This document shows positions 1 through 5,409 of a stretch of 21,301 nucleotides of DNA, in pieces. The DNA is from a virus. Position 1 is the stretch's first letter. Each line of letters opens with the position of its first letter. Where the stretch lies: IMG/VR virus record IMGVR_UViG_3300043496_000232, positions 1-21,301 of that record; one strand, 5' to 3'. Both the position numbers and the translations under genes were made by a program. The notes under the pieces were generated by a model. The model made no database searches. It saw only the letters and a list, made by a program, of their open reading frames with translations, and was not told the origin of the DNA.

Positions 1-48
1 AAGCCGAGGGCCCGGAAACGCGCGGTCGTCGCGATGGCGGCGGACTGA
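1..48 (+). CDS. C-terminal end of an unknown early protein (partial)
   Basis: The frame is open from base 1 to a TGA at 46-48, giving 15 visible residues that end in MAAD. The stop overlaps the ATG of the next gene as TGATG, the same coupling used elsewhere in this cassette, so this is probably the tail of a real gene cut by the window edge. The visible part is basic (several Arg and Lys). Nothing more can be said about function. Confidence 0.45.
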   Translation, partial: KPRARKRAVVAMAAD

Positions 49-482
49 TGACGCTGCGCACCATCGTCGACGACACCGGGCCGGGCGGGATAGTGCGCAC
101 CATCGCGCAGAAGTTCTGCCGCGGCTGCTCGCGGTGGAAGGCGACCCGGCACTTCCACAAGGACCGCAGCCAGCCGGACGGTTTCTACAATCGCTGTAAG
201 GCGTGCAGGCGACCCATCCAGGCCGCCGCCGGTGCCCGCCGTCGCGAGGCGAACCGCGAGTACAACGCCGCCTATCGGGCAGAGCACCGTGACCTCATCG
301 CCGCGAAGGCGCGGGCCAGGCACCGCGCCGACCCGACCATCGCCAGGGACAAGGCGCGGCAGTATCGGGCCAAGCATCGCGCGGCGCTCAACGCGAAGAA
401 GCGGGCGGCGTATGCGGCCAATGCTGATGCGGAACGAGCGCTCGCGCGGCTGCGGCGGGCGAAGCAGGCGGCACAGAGGTGA
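48..482 (+). CDS. Small basic zinc-finger protein, possible HNH/endonuclease VII-type
   Basis: The protein has 144 residues. An N-terminal zinc-binding module has Cys pairs at 24/27 and 50/53, in the pattern KFCRGC...RCKACRR with a phenylalanine and an FYNRC turn between them. Many phage proteins combine this arrangement with an endonuclease VII or HNH-like domain. The rest (about 60-144) is Arg/Lys/Ala-rich helix with repeated Y-R-A-x-H-R segments and no clear HNH catalytic motif. It is therefore more likely a nucleic-acid-binding protein than a proven nuclease. The ATG at 48 overlaps the upstream TGA, suggesting translational coupling; only a weak SD is visible. It is the first complete gene of the early cassette. 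Confidence 0.7.
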   Translation: MTLRTIVDDTGPGGIVRTIAQKFCRGCSRWKATRHFHKDRSQPDGFYNRCKACRRPIQAAAGARRREANREYNAAYRAEHRDLIAAKARARHRADPTIARDKARQYRAKHRAALNAKKRAAYAANADAERALARLRRAKQAAQR

Positions 483-485
483 ACG

Positions 486-794
486 ATGGGGCAGAACTAC
501 CGCACGACCGTTTTCTGCGCCGGGTGCCGCGCTTCCATGCAGGTTGAGGCTCGACAGCGCGGGCAGTTGACCGCCTTCGGGCTGACGGAACTCAAACGGG
601 CGGGCTGGCGCTTCGTGGCGACCGAGGGACTGCAATGCCGCGCGTGCCGGGATAGGGAGGAAGTCGAACAGCAGATGCGCGATACCGTCGATGAGTGGGG
701 CGAAGAAGCGACCCGCTGCCAGCAATGCGGCACACCGATTTACCCGACGAAGACGCTGTGCGCCGCGTGCGAATACCCCGACATTGAGGAGTGA
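486..794 (+). CDS. Double zinc-ribbon small protein of unknown function
   Basis: The protein has 102 residues and two treble-clef or ribbon-like CxxC sets: Cys11/14 with Cys51/54, and Cys78/81 with Cys92/95. The first set frames a mixed alpha/beta segment and the second is a compact C-terminal rubredoxin-like knuckle (RCQQC...LCAAC). Such proteins in phage early regions usually bind nucleic acid or a host protein, but no specific family is recognised. The ATG at 486 follows the previous stop by 3 bases and has an overlapping AGAGGTGA SD. No membrane segment or signal peptide is visible. Confidence 0.75.
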   Translation: MGQNYRTTVFCAGCRASMQVEARQRGQLTAFGLTELKRAGWRFVATEGLQCRACRDREEVEQQMRDTVDEWGEEATRCQQCGTPIYPTKTLCAACEYPDIEE

Positions 795-798
795 GGCG

Positions 799-1167
799 AT
801 GACGAGGACGAGGATTTGCGCGTGGTGCGAGGCGACGGTGGGGGCGAAGGAGTTCTGCCCGTCCTGCACGGAGGCGCTGGGGCACCTACCCGACCCGGCG
901 ACGATGAGCGTGGCCGAGCGGCAAGCGGAGTTCGACCGGTACGACGGTCCCCTGACCGTGCCCTTCAACCTGCTGCACCGCCGCGTCGAGGCGCTGGTCG
1001 GACGTCCGGTCCTGACGCACGAGTTCGCGTCCACGGTATGGGGACAACTGCGCGACGAAATCGTCACCGGTGAGCATCCCGGCCCCGCCGGCATCACGGC
1101 GAAGGCGCTGGAGGTCAACCCGAACCTGGCGGTGGTCGGCGTGGTCATCGACGACGAAGGGCGGTGA
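799..1167 (+). CDS. Small zinc-ribbon protein, unknown function
   Basis: The protein has 123 residues. A short N-terminal zinc ribbon has Cys7/Cys10 and Cys20/Cys23 (ICAWC, then FCPSC). A non-cysteine domain with mixed helices and strands follows, ending VVGVVIDDEGR. Start ATG 799 was chosen over an upstream in-frame start because the earlier one would overlap the whole 3' part of the previous gene, whereas 799 lies 4 bases after that stop and is preceded by GAGG. The next gene begins at a GTG overlapping this TGA. This is the third consecutive zinc-ribbon gene in the cassette. No function can be assigned. Confidence 0.7.
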   Translation: MTRTRICAWCEATVGAKEFCPSCTEALGHLPDPATMSVAERQAEFDRYDGPLTVPFNLLHRRVEALVGRPVLTHEFASTVWGQLRDEIVTGEHPGPAGITAKALEVNPNLAVVGVVIDDEGR

Positions 1168-1769
1168 GCCAAATGGAGTTGATCCACGCGCGCCAGGCGG
1201 CGGCCGACGTGGCCGCGCTCCTGGCCCCGGCCTGCCGGAAAGTAGAGATAGCCGGAGGGATCCGACGCGGCAAAGCTGAGCCCAAAGACATCGAGATTGT
1301 CTGCGTGGCGAAGCCGCTGTCCGCGCGCCCCGTTTTCGGCGAGGCCACGAGCGCCCTCCCGCCGCTGGAGGCGCTGGTTGTCGAGTTGGTGCGCACCCGG
1401 CAGCTGGAGTTCGACCCGCACCTCAAGCGTGCAGGGCCCAAGTACAAGCGGCTGCGCGTGCTGGCGCAGGGCCAGTGGCTGCCGATCGACCTCTTCATCG
1501 TGGACATCGACAGCTTCGGCTATCAGCTGGCTATCCGCACCGGCGACGCCACATTCTCCCACCAGCTCGTCACCAAGCAGAGCGAGGGCGGGCTGATGCC
1601 CAAGGGCTATTTCCACCACGGCGGCTGCTTGAAGCACCTGGAGCGCGGCGTCATCCCGGTGCCGACCGAGGCGGACTACTTCAGGGAGTTGGGGCTGCCG
1701 CCGGTGCCGCCCGCCGAGCGCAACGCCGACACCGCGCTCCGGCTGCGGCAGGAGCTGGTGAGGGCATGA
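1164..1769 (+). CDS. DNA polymerase X-like nucleotidyltransferase (compact phage form)
   Basis: The protein has 201 residues and carries the hallmarks of the pol beta/PolX nucleotidyltransferase palm. Residues 31-37 read GGIRRGK, the counterpart of the family GSxRRGK turn. D42 and E44 in DIEI are the first metal ligands. D109 in WLPIDLFI is the third carboxylate. R125-T126-G127-D128 in an IRTGDATF segment corresponds to the FTGS loop of pol beta that contacts the incoming nucleotide. Family members add nucleotides to DNA ends or gaps. This protein lacks room for the 8-kDa, HhH and PHP domains of cellular PolX, so it is a palm-thumb minimal form. The GTG at 1164 overlaps the previous TGA; ATG 1173 is an alternative start. 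The second ligand being Glu rather than Asp is a mild oddity. The true substrate is unknown. Confidence 0.8.
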   Translation: MSQMELIHARQAAADVAALLAPACRKVEIAGGIRRGKAEPKDIEIVCVAKPLSARPVFGEATSALPPLEALVVELVRTRQLEFDPHLKRAGPKYKRLRVLAQGQWLPIDLFIVDIDSFGYQLAIRTGDATFSHQLVTKQSEGGLMPKGYFHHGGCLKHLERGVIPVPTEADYFRELGLPPVPPAERNADTALRLRQELVRA

Positions 1770-1957
1770 GCGAGAAGCTAGCGCAACCCGGCGATCCTTA
1801 TTGGATCGTGATGGGCGACTCCCCGCCCGTGCTCGTGGAGAGTGGGGTGATCGGGCCGAATGGTGAGCGGCTGCGCGATCCCCAACCGTACTGGCGGAAG
1901 CCGAAGCGGGACTGGTCGCTGGCCGGGTGGTTCCGCGCACTGTGGGCACGGCGATGA
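1766..1957 (+). CDS. Small hypothetical protein (63 aa)
   Basis: This 63-residue protein starts at ATG 1766, which overlaps the stop of the PolX-like gene as ATGA. It ends in a TGA that overlaps the start of the VRR-NUC gene, also as ATGA. The first half contains short hydrophobic strands and turns (WIVMGDSPP, VLVESGVIG). The C-terminus is Trp/Arg-rich (RDWSLAGWFRALWARR), perhaps an amphipathic membrane or nucleic-acid contact. I recognise no domain. Being coupled on both sides to DNA-processing enzymes suggests an accessory role there, but that is inference only. Confidence 0.65.
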   Translation: MSEKLAQPGDPYWIVMGDSPPVLVESGVIGPNGERLRDPQPYWRKPKRDWSLAGWFRALWARR

Positions 1958-2235
1958 GCGAAGCCGCGCTGCAAGAGGCGGTGATTGCGTGCGCCACGCT
2001 CCTGGGGTGGGAGCACTTCCACGCTTACGACATGCGGCGCAGTGATACTGGTTGGCCTGACCTTCTGCTTTTGAAACCGCCCCGCATGCTTGTGCTCGAA
2101 TTGAAGACCGAGCGGGGGAAGGTGTCGCCGGAGCAAGAGGGTTGGTTGGCGCTGTGGGCGGCGTGCGGCGCTATGACAGCCGTGATTCGCCCGAGCGACT
2201 GGCACGCAGGTCGTGTCGAGGCACTGCTAAGGTGA
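1954..2235 (+). CDS. VRR-NUC domain nuclease
   Basis: The 93-residue protein is essentially one VRR-NUC (PD-(D/E)XK superfamily) domain. Predicted metal ligands are E8 in the first helix, D36 in the motif GWPDLLLL, E49 and K51 in LELKTERG, and Q61 in SPEQ, in the canonical order and spacing. Stand-alone phage VRR-NUC proteins are structure-specific nucleases, thought to act on Holliday junctions or flap-like DNA during replication or recombination. ATG 1954 was chosen because it overlaps the previous TGA as ATGA; an earlier in-frame start would overlap that gene further. The neighbouring PolX-like gene suggests a small DNA-repair or recombination set. The family assignment is strong; the exact substrate is not known. 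Confidence 0.88.
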   Translation: MSEAALQEAVIACATLLGWEHFHAYDMRRSDTGWPDLLLLKPPRMLVLELKTERGKVSPEQEGWLALWAACGAMTAVIRPSDWHAGRVEALLR

Positions 2236-2471
2236 CGCACTTCCCCTATCGCCACGGCCAGCGGGTCCGCATCACCACAATCTCAACGTGGAACGGGACC
2301 CCGGCGCTCCCCGCCCTGGCGCGCCTCGTCGGCCGCGTCGGCACCATCGTCGCCAAGCCGGGCAAGGCGACCTCGAAGGTCTACGGCGAGGCGACGTTCA
2401 CGGTGGATGTGGAGGGCTTCGGCGAGGTACGGCTGAAGCTGGAGGAGATCGAGCCGGTGCGAAAGGCGTGA
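2232..2471 (+). CDS. Small beta-rich (SH3/KOW-like) hypothetical protein
   Basis: The 79-residue protein begins at GTG 2232, overlapping the VRR-NUC stop as GTGA. The sequence is strand-rich: an N-terminal HGQRVRIT strand, a VGRVGTIV strand followed by a glycine/lysine loop, a TFTVDVEGFGEVRL hairpin, and a terminal LEEIEPV. This resembles SH3-barrel or KOW-type folds, where a positively charged loop contacts nucleic acid. This is a fold impression from pattern only. No catalytic motif is visible. It continues the coupled early operon. Confidence 0.65.
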   Translation: MTHFPYRHGQRVRITTISTWNGTPALPALARLVGRVGTIVAKPGKATSKVYGEATFTVDVEGFGEVRLKLEEIEPVRKA

Positions 2472-2482
2472 GGGAGGGGCGC

Positions 2483-2695
2483 GTGAGCAAACGGGTCTAC
2501 TGCCGAGAATGCGAGCGCTCCGTCGTGCATGTGGACGAGTGGGGGGAATGCCGGAAGTGCACCGTCGCCAGGGGCGACGACGGCTCGTACACGCTGGAGG
2601 GCGCGAACGACGATGTGCCTTTCCCTGCCGTGCGGGAGCGGTTGCACAAGGAACTGCGGAAGCTGCGGCGAGCGGCTAAGGGTACGGGGGCGTGA
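2483..2695 (+). CDS. Zinc-ribbon small protein (70 aa)
   Basis: This 70-residue protein has an N-terminal zinc ribbon (YCREC ... ECRKC) about 20 residues long, followed by an acidic linker and a basic C-terminal helix (HKELRKLRRAAKGTGA). It is the fourth zinc-ribbon protein in this cassette. GTG 2483 was chosen because a strong GGAGG lies at 2473-2477, five bases upstream. An alternative GTG at 2468 overlaps the preceding stop as GTGA but has no SD. No known family is recognised; DNA or RNA binding is plausible from the basic tail. Confidence 0.65.
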   Translation: MSKRVYCRECERSVVHVDEWGECRKCTVARGDDGSYTLEGANDDVPFPAVRERLHKELRKLRRAAKGTGA

Positions 2696-2696
2696 G

Positions 2697-2921
2697 GTGC
2701 CAAACCACACCTACCGGCGGCACGTCCCGCCCGCGCTCTTCGACCGGGTGGACGACGCCTTCAACGCGATGTGGGAGGTCTGGGAGGCCGCGTGCATAGC
2801 CGACGACGGCCGCCTGCCGCGTGAGCTGGTCGATGAGCTGATGCAGGGGATGAGTTCTCTGCAGGCGATCGCCGACGAGTTGTGCTGGCGCGGGGTGCGT
2901 CCGGCTACCCCCGAATGGTGA
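2697..2921 (+). CDS. Small helical hypothetical protein (74 aa)
   Basis: The protein has 74 residues from GTG 2697, one base after the previous stop. It is mainly helical and acidic, with aromatic residues at regular spacing (FDRVDDAFNAMWEVWEAA) and a short C-terminal segment containing a single Cys. There is no zinc motif, signal peptide or membrane helix. This is the last gene of the coupled cassette; after it the base composition changes and a lower-GC intergenic stretch begins. An upstream start is excluded because it would overlap the previous gene extensively. Function unknown. Confidence 0.6.
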   Translation: MPNHTYRRHVPPALFDRVDDAFNAMWEVWEAACIADDGRLPRELVDELMQGMSSLQAIADELCWRGVRPATPEW

Positions 2922-2937
2922 AATAGCGGCATAGAGT

Positions 2938-2943
2938 TACAAT
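2938..2943 (+). promoter_or_regulatory. -10-like box upstream of the PD-(D/E)XK gene
   Basis: A TACAAT hexamer (one mismatch from TATAAT) lies in the AT-richer gap between 2921 and the gene start at 2991. The hexamer 17 bases upstream is not -35-like, so this is a tentative promoter. Its position just before an isolated, compositionally different gene supports independent expression. Confidence 0.35.
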
Positions 2944-2990
2944 ACCGCCCTGAGATATTCAGCGCAGTCGAACTGCTAGCATTGCGAGTC

Positions 2991-3956
2991 ATGATGGCGA
3001 AGCAGCAGTCCTCAGGCACCGAGGAATCCCAAGAGAGTCGGATTCTCAGGGAGCTTCAAGCGAGTGGTTTCCCCCACGAAATCACGACCGGAAAACGTCT
3101 TGAGCGGCTAGGATGGAAAGTTTCATATAACCCGATCTATTTCGAGCAGACGAATCGAGAGTACGACCTGCACGCCAATCGCTTCTGGAGCGTCAGGGCT
3201 GGACAGTTTGCGTACTATACGAACATGCACTTTTTTGTTGAGTGTAAGAAGAGCGACAAACCCTGGGTCTTTTTCCTGACCGAGATCCCGACATTGGCAT
3301 CTGGGTACCAACTTGTCAAGGCAGTTGCGCCAGAGTATCCGGCTGCTCCGCCGGCGAATACCCAGTTGGATCTCGCGAATTTGGGCACCTATCTGTCCAG
3401 CCCTGCGGTAGCAATTCCAGCTGCTATCCACGGAGGGCACCACTATCACGCCACAGGCTATTGGGCGCGGACATATCACGAGCCATTCAAGGGCAAACAA
3501 GAGAAGGGGCCACAGATTTACTCGGCGGTGATGTCGATCACCCAAGCAGCCCGGCATTATTATGCCGCCGCGATTCGGGCCCAGCAGCGGCAGCAAGCAA
3601 CCCTGAATCTCTATTATCCCCTGATCGTCTTCGCTGGCGAGCTTTATCAGGCAATTGTTGACGACCAGTCAGAGATTCAACTTGAGTCCACGCGGCATGT
3701 GCGATTACTCCACGCAAGCATCAACCCATCTGAGGTGAATGCTCAGCCGTGGTATCAGGTGGAATATTGGATGGTCGACGTGATACACGAGTCGTATCTC
3801 GATGAGTTTACGAGCATGGTGGTGGCGGAAGGCGAGAGCATCTCTGCTCAGACGCACCAGATGCTTGCTGACGGAAAGATTATCGGCTATGACATGTCAG
3901 CTTCGGATAAGCTGAGCGAACTTCTCAAGGGCTTTACGTACCCCTCACAGGAGTGA
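2991..3956 (+). CDS. PD-(D/E)XK restriction-endonuclease-like protein (probable cargo gene)
   Basis: The protein has 321 residues from ATG 2991 (ATG 2994 also possible; SD weak). The N-terminal third has a restriction-endonuclease-like core: a helix with E30 (SGFPHEITTGKRLERLGW), a strand with Y50/F51, then REYDLHA with D59, and FFVECKKSDKPWVFF with E84-x-K86. D59, E84 and K86 form a plausible PD-(D/E)XK site. I recall similar ECKKS(D/E)KPWVFF proteins as uncharacterised genes in bacterial chromosomes. The C-terminal two thirds is mixed alpha/beta, including a helix rich in Tyr, Ala and Gln near the middle and no recognised domain. Visibly lower GC and freer third positions than the neighbours indicate recent acquisition. 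It lies alone between early and late blocks, with its own -10-like box and a terminator hairpin. It could be a defence nuclease, a recombination nuclease or a methylation-independent cleavage factor; the target is unknown. Confidence 0.8.
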   Translation: MMAKQQSSGTEESQESRILRELQASGFPHEITTGKRLERLGWKVSYNPIYFEQTNREYDLHANRFWSVRAGQFAYYTNMHFFVECKKSDKPWVFFLTEIPTLASGYQLVKAVAPEYPAAPPANTQLDLANLGTYLSSPAVAIPAAIHGGHHYHATGYWARTYHEPFKGKQEKGPQIYSAVMSITQAARHYYAAAIRAQQRQQATLNLYYPLIVFAGELYQAIVDDQSEIQLESTRHVRLLHASINPSEVNAQPWYQVEYWMVDVIHESYLDEFTSMVVAEGESISAQTHQMLADGKIIGYDMSASDKLSELLKGFTYPSQE

Positions 3957-3972
3957 GAAACGGGCTCACTCC
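3950..3972. terminator. Hairpin shared by two convergent gene ends
   Basis: A perfect 8-bp stem, GGAGTGAG (3950-3957) and CTCACTCC (3965-3972), flanks a 7-base loop. The plus-strand TGA (3954-3956) and the minus-strand TGA (3966-3968) sit symmetrically in the two arms. There is no T-run, so intrinsic termination is uncertain, but the location between converging transcription units fits a bidirectional terminator. Confidence 0.5.
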
Positions 3973-4202
3973 ACCGGGAAGCCCTTCTCGTCCACCCGCG
4001 TCGCCACCCGCACGCTCGACATCTGCCAGCGCGGCAGCAGGTGCGGCTTGTCCGCCTGCCACAGCCCCTCGCCGCCGTCGCCCAGCTTCATCGCCAGCTC
4101 GGCCCGGACGAAGGAGATCGCCTCGTCCGGGCTGTCGGCCTCTACCGGCGACGCCGACGACCTCTGGCTGGCGGCGGGGCTACTGCCGCCCGACCGCTGC
4201 AC
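3966..4202 (-). CDS. Hypothetical protein or 5'-truncated gene fragment
   Basis: The minus-strand frame ends at TGA 3966-3968. Its last 59 residues look like genuine protein: an acidic helix (SPDEAISFVRAELAMKL), then WQADKPHLL, PRWQMSSVRV and EKGFPVE. Upstream of about 4143 the same frame becomes Ser/Ala/Arg-rich and loses protein character. The only nearby start is GTG 4202, with no SD, giving 78 residues with a disordered Ser-rich N-terminus. Either this is a short gene starting there, or the 5' part was lost at a rearrangement point near 4143. No family is recognised. It may have been the last gene of the leftward late operon. Confidence 0.4.
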   Translation of the reverse strand: MQRSGGSSPAASQRSSASPVEADSPDEAISFVRAELAMKLGDGGEGLWQADKPHLLPRWQMSSVRVATRVDEKGFPVE

Positions 4203-4389
4203 CGACGAGCTGCGCGCGGCGCTGGTGCTGGTCAGGACGGCGAGCGCCGCGGAGATCGCGGCGGCGGGGGCGCTGATACGAGAGGCGCGGCTGCTGGCGT
4301 TCCTGCGGCGGCAGGGCGCGGCGGACCAGGAGGCGGCGCAACTGCTGACGCTGCTCCGGGATGCCGACGCGCAGGGGCGGGCGGGCTGA
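4147..4389 (+). pseudogene. Plus-strand coding remnant, 5' end missing
   Basis: From about 4147 the plus strand encodes about 80 residues with strong helical character (ADDLWLAAGLLPP, then Ala/Leu-rich amphipathic helices ending LLRDADAQGRAG) and mostly G or C third positions. Upstream of 4147 this frame offers only a TTG at 4048 and a Ser/Pro-rich shadow sequence. No ATG or SD exists at the sensible boundary. It therefore looks like a 3' gene fragment abutting, head to head, the fragment on the other strand. The minus-strand reading of the same bases also has GC-rich third positions, so the strand choice rests on residue composition only. Confidence 0.35.
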
Positions 4390-4400
4390 GGCGCGCGTGA

Positions 4401-4417
4401 CGGCCGGTCCGCGGCCG
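4401..4417. terminator. Short GC hairpin after the plus-strand remnant
   Basis: The 6-bp self-complementary arms CGGCCG (4401-4406) and CGGCCG (4412-4417) close a 5-base loop. It lies 12 bases past the plus-strand stop and about 37 bases beyond the minus-strand stop at 4454. A terminator role for either direction is possible; there is no T-tract. Confidence 0.25.
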
Positions 4418-4453
4418 ACCTGCCCAGCGTGGTGGACCCCGCACCCGGCGCGC

Positions 4454-4543
4454 TCACAGCACGCCGAGCACGCGCAGCAACACGACGATGACGAGAATCA
4501 CGACAAGCGCGCCGACCACGCTGGGGATGGTCTTGTCGCTCAT
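4454..4543 (-). CDS. 29-residue single-pass membrane peptide
   Basis: This mini-gene runs from ATG at 4543 to TGA at 4454-4456. The peptide is MSDKTIPSVV followed by about 19 mostly hydrophobic residues (GALVVILVIVVLLRVLGVL), which is one clear membrane span. An AAGGA SD lies about eight bases upstream, directly after the previous stop. Position at the end of the lysis block, after another small membrane gene and an amidase gene, suggests a holin, antiholin or other lysis-timing function. This is inference from context and topology, since no family is recognised at this length. Confidence 0.6.
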   Translation of the reverse strand: MSDKTIPSVVGALVVILVIVVLLRVLGVL

Positions 4544-4553
4544 GACTGCATCC

Positions 4554-4718
4554 TTACAGCACGTCCTCAGGAAAACCGTGGGAACTGACGGCGAGCGCCA
4601 ACCCCAAAGAGAAGAGCCACGACTGCCCGAACCATTCCGGCCGCGAGGGCACGAACGGGACCAGCAGGCTCAGGAACATGAGAAAGCACCCCAGGAAGAA
4701 GACGAACTCGCGCAGCAT
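4554..4718 (-). CDS. 54-residue two-span membrane protein, holin candidate
   Basis: ATG at 4718 to TAA at 4554-4556 gives 54 residues. Two hydrophobic segments, roughly residues 5-23 (FVFFLGCFLMFLSLLVPFV) and 33-47 (SWLFSLGLALAVSS), are separated by a short SRPEWFGQ turn. A strong AAGGGGG SD overlaps the 3' end of the preceding gene. The topology and its place downstream of the amidase gene fit a small class II-like holin. Other phage membrane proteins can look the same, so the role is inferred. Ten bases separate it from the next tiny membrane gene. Confidence 0.65.
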   Translation of the reverse strand: MLREFVFFLGCFLMFLSLLVPFVPSRPEWFGQSWLFSLGLALAVSSHGFPEDVL

Positions 4719-4720
4719 GG

Positions 4721-5407
4721 TCAGCCCCCTTGCGGCTGATAGCCGCTGTTTTTGAGGTTGAGCACCGCCTGGTCGATGGCCTGGATGAGGAACTGTTGCA
4801 CGGCCTGATTGCCCAGGAGAATGGTGAAGGTGTCCTGGAGGCGGGTGCCCGACTGCGCGTAGTCCGGCAGGCCGTAGTGGTCGGCCGCCGGCGGCCCGAG
4901 TAAGACTTGTTCCGCGCTGAGATAGGCGATGCGCTGCATCTGTTCCTCGGTCACGTCGCCACCGTCCTTCCCTGGCGGTCCCGCCTCACCAGCGGCACCA
5001 CGCGGCCCCTGCGGACCCCTGTCCCCCTGGTCGCCCTTATCGCCCTGCGGCCCCGCCGGGCCGAGCACGGCCGACTCGCTCGCGCCCACGCGGGGGCCGC
5101 ACATGATGGCGGTGTAGGCGCAGCGCACCGGACGGTCGGGGTTGTCCTGCTCCGTGCCGGGCTTGTACCCCAGGAAGCAGGTGTACTCGATGACCAGCTC
5201 GCCACCGATGACGCCCAGCTTACCGACCTGTAGCTGCGGGAGGTCAAACTCCTCGTACTGCCCCTGCGGGCCGCGCACGTAGGCCTTGTTGGGGTTGTAG
5301 CGGTACGCCATGCGCCACACGCCGGAGGCGGTGTCGATGCGGTCGTAGTTGTTCCCGCCCACCCCCTCGAAGGTAAACAGGTTTTCGATAAGCCTTGGTT
5401 GTGCCAT
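4721..5407 (-). CDS. Collagen-like phage structural protein
   Basis: The protein has 228 residues. Residues 1-115 form a beta-rich N-terminal domain with WRMAYRYNP and LVIEYTCFLGYKPG segments. Residues 116-150 are about eleven Gly-X-Y triplets (GPAGPQGDKGDQ and onward), a phage-type collagen helix that trimerises. A C-terminal helical and acidic part (VTEEQMQRIAYL; QAVQQFLIQAIDQAVLNL) probably completes a trimer. Collagen-like repeats are typical of phage fibres and tail or head decorations. ATG 5407 is chosen because it follows the amidase TAA by two bases and has a TGGGGG SD; the longer frame upstream is antisense-free overlap with the amidase gene and is not used. It sits between amidase and holin-like genes, an unusual place for a fibre. 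Confidence 0.75.
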   Translation of the reverse strand: MAQPRLIENLFTFEGVGGNNYDRIDTASGVWRMAYRYNPNKAYVRGPQGQYEEFDLPQLQVGKLGVIGGELVIEYTCFLGYKPGTEQDNPDRPVRCAYTAIMCGPRVGASESAVLGPAGPQGDKGDQGDRGPQGPRGAAGEAGPPGKDGGDVTEEQMQRIAYLSAEQVLLGPPAADHYGLPDYAQSGTRLQDTFTILLGNQAVQQFLIQAIDQAVLNLKNSGYQPQGG

Positions 5408-5409
5408 GT

